The notes under the pieces: model-generated
Told to the model about the DNA's origin: nothing
The model's input: only the letters and a program-made list of their open reading frames with translations
Databases searched by the model: none
Part shown: one piece after another, positions 13,351-13,464 of the stretch
Layout of the letters: every line of letters begins with the position of its first letter
Numbering within the stretch: position 1 is the stretch's first letter
Assembly (NCBI GenBank): GCA_030146155.1
Contig: JASLCF010000101.1
Location: forward strand, 1-13,464
Length of the DNA stretch: 13,464 bases
Direction of reading: 5' to 3'
Source: Savagea sp.
GTDB lineage: Bacteria > Bacillota > Bacilli > Bacillales_A > Planococcaceae
Program-made: the position numbers and the translations under genes

Positions 13351-13464
13351 AGGGCACTGAAAAAGTCCTTAGACATGTGATAGAGTTTGAAAACGAGATT
13401 TCGTTTCCAGACTCTCTTTTTCTCCGATGCCGTTGATTGCCATTCCGGCGGACGCGTTTCGCGG
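13351..13464 (+). repeat. Repeat-like module with hairpin at the right edge
   Basis: No gene is seen here. GGGCACTGAAAAAGTCC (13352-13368) resembles, from memory, sequences found at ends of Bacillales transposable elements. The 15-bp hairpin AGAGTTTGAAAACGA/TCGTTTCCAGACTCT (13382-13396 / 13401-13415) follows, then CTTTTTCTCC, so it reads as a plus-strand terminator. The window ends in GATTGCCATTCCGGCGGACGCG, a GC-rich piece like those that open common Bacillaceae intergenic repeats and related to the arm in unit 2. The element continues beyond the window. Confidence 0.5.

Overview
The window looks like chromosomal DNA of a low-GC Gram-positive bacterium of the order Bacillales, most likely a Bacillaceae/Planococcaceae-type organism. 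This rests on an RNA polymerase delta subunit gene (rpoE) next to pyrG, a fadF-acdA beta-oxidation block in the B. subtilis-like order fadF ... acdA ... rpoE-pyrG, strong AGGAGG-type ribosome binding sites, a Firmicutes lipoprotein signal, and intergenic repeats of a kind common in Bacillaceae. All nine recognised genes are on the minus strand and are read from right to left.

Right part (about 10.3-13.3 kb): a vitamin B12 uptake operon, btuF-btuC-btuD (binding lipoprotein, permease, ATPase), with overlapping gene ends. It is preceded by a cobalamin riboswitch and ends at an intrinsic terminator that overlaps the last btuD codons. Beyond the riboswitch, the right edge holds a strong hairpin with a T-run and the start of a Bacillaceae-type GC-rich repeat.

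Middle (about 5.4-10.1 kb): fatty-acid beta-oxidation genes fadF (membrane iron-sulfur oxidoreductase), a thiolase and acdA (acyl-CoA dehydrogenase). The fadF promoter carries a FadR-like palindrome in its -35/-10 spacer. A terminator-like hairpin separates fadF from the thiolase gene but leaves no room for a new promoter. A clear terminator follows acdA. AcdA would oxidise acyl-CoA, FadF would move the electrons (via ETF) to the quinone pool, and the thiolase would cleave or condense the 3-ketoacyl-CoA.

Non-coding block (about 4.4-5.4 kb): roughly 1 kb without a credible gene, containing two diverged direct copies of a ~375-bp unit. Each copy carries a ~147-nt imperfect hairpin. A 55-bp arm of the same element lies inverted at the extreme left of the window, just past the pyrG terminator.

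Left part (about 0.1-4.4 kb): a cytoplasmic gamma-glutamyltransferase-family gene, a 58-codon two-helix membrane protein gene, rpoE, and pyrG with its own promoter. The pyrG promoter starts at GGGCTCC and is followed by an attenuator hairpin, the arrangement used in Bacillus for CTP-sensing by reiterative G addition. The most striking observation is in PyrG: the catalytic glutaminase cysteine is replaced by glycine (GIGLGMQ), and a residue known to couple glutamine hydrolysis to synthesis is also changed. The frame is open and the synthetase domain looks intact, which suggests an ammonia-only CTP synthase.
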